Below, piece after piece: positions 7,087 to 9,865 of a stretch of DNA of 9,865 nucleotides; the first letter of the stretch is position 1, and each line of letters starts with the position of its first letter. The DNA comes from Fidelibacterota bacterium. GTDB lineage: Bacteria > Bipolaricaulota > Bipolaricaulia > Bipolaricaulales > Bipolaricaulaceae. The notes under the pieces are model-generated. The model made no database searches, was not told the origin of the DNA, and worked only from the letters and a program-made list of their open reading frames with translations. The position numbers and the translations under genes are program-made. The stretch lies in contig JAJRVI010000182.1 in the NCBI GenBank assembly GCA_024277405.1, forward strand, positions 1 through 9,865, written 5' to 3'.

Positions 7087-7115
7087 TTGCAATCGATTTT
7101 AATTTGCGATAAAGT
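7087..7115 (+). promoter_or_regulatory. Weak candidate promoter for rhodanese-nadC
   Basis: An AT-rich stretch in otherwise GC-rich DNA holds TTGCAA (7087-7092) and, 17 bases later, TAAAGT (7110-7115); each matches four of six consensus bases. Transcription would start near 7122, just before the rhodanese gene. The base composition supports a promoter here more than the hexamers do. Confidence 0.35.
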
Positions 7116-7828
7116 CTCCCGGTGAATCCGATGGCGAACATATCCACAGCGGTGATATTGGCGGTTCTCATGGGCCCCGTTGTGGGCACCGTGGCTTCGT
7201 CCGCCGAGCTCCTCCCCCCGGGGGCGGCCTGGGAGCTCGTGGCGGAGCGTCTCTCCGCGGATAACTTCCTCGTCCTGGATGTCCGTACCCCGGGCGAGTT
7301 CGCGCGCGGGCACCTCCCCTTGGCGGTAAACCTGGATTTTTACCGCCCGGATTTCGAGGACAGGCTAGCGGAACTGGACGGGGACGCGACCTACCTTGTT
7401 TACTGCCGCAGCGGAGCCCGCAGCGCCCGGGCCACACGTCTCATGGAGGCCCTGGGATTCACCAAGGTCTATGAGCTCCGGGGCGGGATCCTCGCGTGGG
7501 AGCAGGCGGGACTCCCCGTGAAGACCCCCGATCAGCCCTCCTTCCTCCTGGCTCCCCCATATGCGGCCCTTCTTCTCCAGGTTGATCCTCCCGGTTCCCT
7601 CGTGGTGATCGACGTACGTAGCCCCGGGGAATTCGCCACGGGATACATATCTGGTGCCATCAACGTGGACTACTACGCCCCCGATTTCCGTGTCCGGATC
7701 TCTTCCCTTCCCCGCGAGAAGGCCTATCTCCTTTACTGCCGCAGCGGCCGCCGGAGCGCCGAGGCCGCGCGGATTATGAGGGAACTCGGGTTCGCGTTAA
7801 TCTTCGAGCTCGAGGGAGGGATCGTCTC

Positions 7829-8704
<876 letters not shown>

Positions 8705-8802
8705 AGGGGTACGTGGGGTGACGTGCCCGGGTCGAGGGAAAGGGGCACGAAATCCCTTGCGCGCCGTGCCTCACTGCCCCATATTCCCCCGAGGAGGGGA
8801 TG

Positions 8803-9684
8803 ATGGCGAAGAGAGTTTTCCTGTTGCTATTGGCCCTTGGCCTCGGGTTCGCGGGGGGATTCGTGGGAGCGAGGTTCGCATCGCCCACCGACGAGATCCG
8901 CCTCCTGCGGGAGGACCTCGACCGGCTCACCGATCATGTGGCCGGGGTGAAAAAGGCCATGGCCTCTCTTGAGGGGTTGCCCGACAAGCTCAGCTCCCTT
9001 GAGGAAACGGTGGGCTCCCTCCAACGGGACGTGGATAGGCTGAAGGAGGAGGCCGTGTCCACCTCGGCCCTCCCGGCGTCCCCATCAGCCACGGGGACAG
9101 GCGCGGCCGGTCTCAGGATCGCCTACGTGGACCTGCAGGGGCTCCTGGACGAGATCTTCGCCCCCAAGGCCAGCGCGTTGGAAGCGCACTCCGCCAAGCT
9201 CGAGGATCTCTCCCGTGCTTACCAGGAGGAGAAGATCGATAAGGAGACCTACACAAAGGAGCTCCTCAAACTCCAGGTCGAGGGTCTCAAGTTCCAAGTG
9301 GACTGGAGCCTGGCCCTATTGCGCAAGCTCAAAGCATCCTTCGGGGAGCTCTCGGACGTCCTCCAGCAAGTCGAGGACAAGCTCCAGCCGCTGGAAGACC
9401 AGGTGAGGACCCTCGAGGAGAAGGCGAATTCGGGGGTGCCCGAATCCGAGTTACAGGATTTCTTCTCCCAATATCAACAACTGCAGCTCATCTTCCAACA
9501 GCTGGAACAACTCCTCTCCCAGACCCTCACCTCGATGCTCGCGAGGGTCGCGGGGGAGGTGGCAAAGGAGGAGGGGTTCGCCATCGTGATCCAGCGCGAC
9601 GACGTCCTGTACCTCGACCCCGCGCAGGTCACCGATCTCTCCGAGAAGGTGAAGGAGCGTGCGCCGGAGTTCTTCGGCCAGTGA
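8803..9684 (+). CDS. Skp/OmpH-like periplasmic protein with N-terminal coiled coil
   Basis: A protein of 293 residues. ATG 8803 is chosen because GGAGG (8793-8797) lies 5 bases before it; ATG 8800 would leave only 2-3. Residues about 4-25 are hydrophobic (VFLLLLALGLGFAGGFVG) after MAKR: a signal peptide or an uncleaved membrane anchor. Residues about 30-85 have heptad-like leucines and charges (coiled coil), followed by a Ser/Ala/Thr/Pro linker (86-102). From about 104 the OmpH/Skp pattern begins: LRIAYVDLQGLLDEI, a long Gln/Leu/Glu-rich helical region (120-250), then VAKEEGFAIVIQRDDVLYLD and VTDLSEKV, matching the strand pair at the end of Skp family proteins. Skp proteins escort outer-membrane proteins and are about 150-180 residues, so the N-terminal ~100 residues are extra. 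Folding chaperone is the likely role; a structural cell-envelope role is also possible. Confidence 0.7.
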   Translation: MAKRVFLLLLALGLGFAGGFVGARFASPTDEIRLLREDLDRLTDHVAGVKKAMASLEGLPDKLSSLEETVGSLQRDVDRLKEEAVSTSALPASPSATGTGAAGLRIAYVDLQGLLDEIFAPKASALEAHSAKLEDLSRAYQEEKIDKETYTKELLKLQVEGLKFQVDWSLALLRKLKASFGELSDVLQQVEDKLQPLEDQVRTLEEKANSGVPESELQDFFSQYQQLQLIFQQLEQLLSQTLTSMLARVAGEVAKEEGFAIVIQRDDVLYLDPAQVTDLSEKVKERAPEFFGQ

Positions 9685-9723
9685 ACCGGCGGAGCCCACT
9701 CATTTAAAGTCATAAAAAGTTGA

Positions 9724-9865
9724 TCAGCAATTTAATAACACTAGAATGCCGTTCCTCACGGAAATGTAATAGGCCAACACATCGTGACCCCCCTTAGAGG
9801 CCCAGATCACGGCCACTTCATCCAGCAATACTACCGGGAAAGCGGCGAACTCGTCCGGAAGGACC
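9724..9865 (-). CDS. C-terminal part of an unrecognised gene (partial)
   Basis: On the minus strand one frame stays open from the window edge to a TGA at 9726-9724, giving 46 residues ending in AYYISVRNGILVLLNC; the other two minus frames close early. The sequence mixes charged and hydrophobic residues in a protein-like way (LLDEVAVIWASKGGHDVLAY), with no low-complexity bias. It would be convergent with the Skp-like gene, with 39 AT-rich bases between the stops. I do not recognise the family, and the stretch is short enough that it could be chance. Confidence 0.45.
   Translation of the reverse strand, partial: VLPDEFAAFPVVLLDEVAVIWASKGGHDVLAYYISVRNGILVLLNC

Noticed and set aside
6183..7313. 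Long open frame on the minus strand (376 codons) opposite phnE2 and the rhodanese gene
   Set aside because: Rich in His, Gly, Glu, Asp and Arg with no domain-like pattern; it is the antisense shadow of GC-rich genes whose own products are clearly recognisable.
8723..8748. GTGCCC/GGGCAC inverted repeat between nadC and the Skp-like gene
   Set aside because: Six-base arms with a 14-base loop and no T run; expected by chance in GC-rich DNA.
8757..8785. Promoter for the Skp-like gene (TTGCGC, 17 bases, CATATT)
   Set aside because: Only three and four of six matches, and the start of transcription would fall in the ribosome binding site.

Overview
The window is GC-rich, densely packed bacterial DNA. 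All nine near-complete genes lie on the + strand and are separated by short gaps or overlaps. The last gene is a Skp/OmpH-like chaperone, which points to a bacterium with an outer membrane. GC content, frequent GTG starts and the gene mix would fit a deep-branching, possibly thermophilic lineage such as Bipolaricaulota/Acetothermia, but this is only an impression; no phylogenetic marker is present.

Region 1 (1-2577) is the tail of a BmpA/Nup-type nucleoside (simple sugar) ABC importer operon: the last residues of the ATPase, two permeases joined by ATGA overlaps, then a small protein with three well-spaced cysteines resembling the TudS/DUF523 desulfidase group. Its position suggests it acts on a thiolated base or nucleoside brought in by the transporter (inference).

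Region 2 (about 2595-7037) is a PhnDCEE importer for phosphonate, phosphite or a similar phosphorus oxyanion. It has its own perfect -10 box and a strong ribosome binding site before phnD. A near-ideal intrinsic terminator lies between phnD and phnC, which should make the binding protein more abundant than the rest. Both permeases are much longer than usual PhnE proteins because each carries an extra N-terminal membrane domain that I read as an RDD-like domain. The binding protein has nine cysteines, most of them in a large insertion. No C-P lyase, phosphonatase or phosphite dehydrogenase gene is visible, so the substrate is open.

Region 3 (about 7038-8704) starts with two mutually exclusive hairpins and an AT-rich stretch. 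It then holds an exported tandem rhodanese, with both catalytic cysteines kept, whose 3' end overlaps the start of nadC (quinolinate phosphoribosyltransferase, NAD synthesis).

Region 4 (8705-9865) has a Skp/OmpH-like protein with a membrane-anchor or signal segment and an additional N-terminal coiled coil. At the right edge is the C-terminal part of an unrecognised gene on the minus strand, convergent with it.

The most unusual content is the pair of RDD-PhnE fusions together with the cysteine-rich PhnD. No CRISPR array, insertion sequence, tRNA or rRNA was seen.
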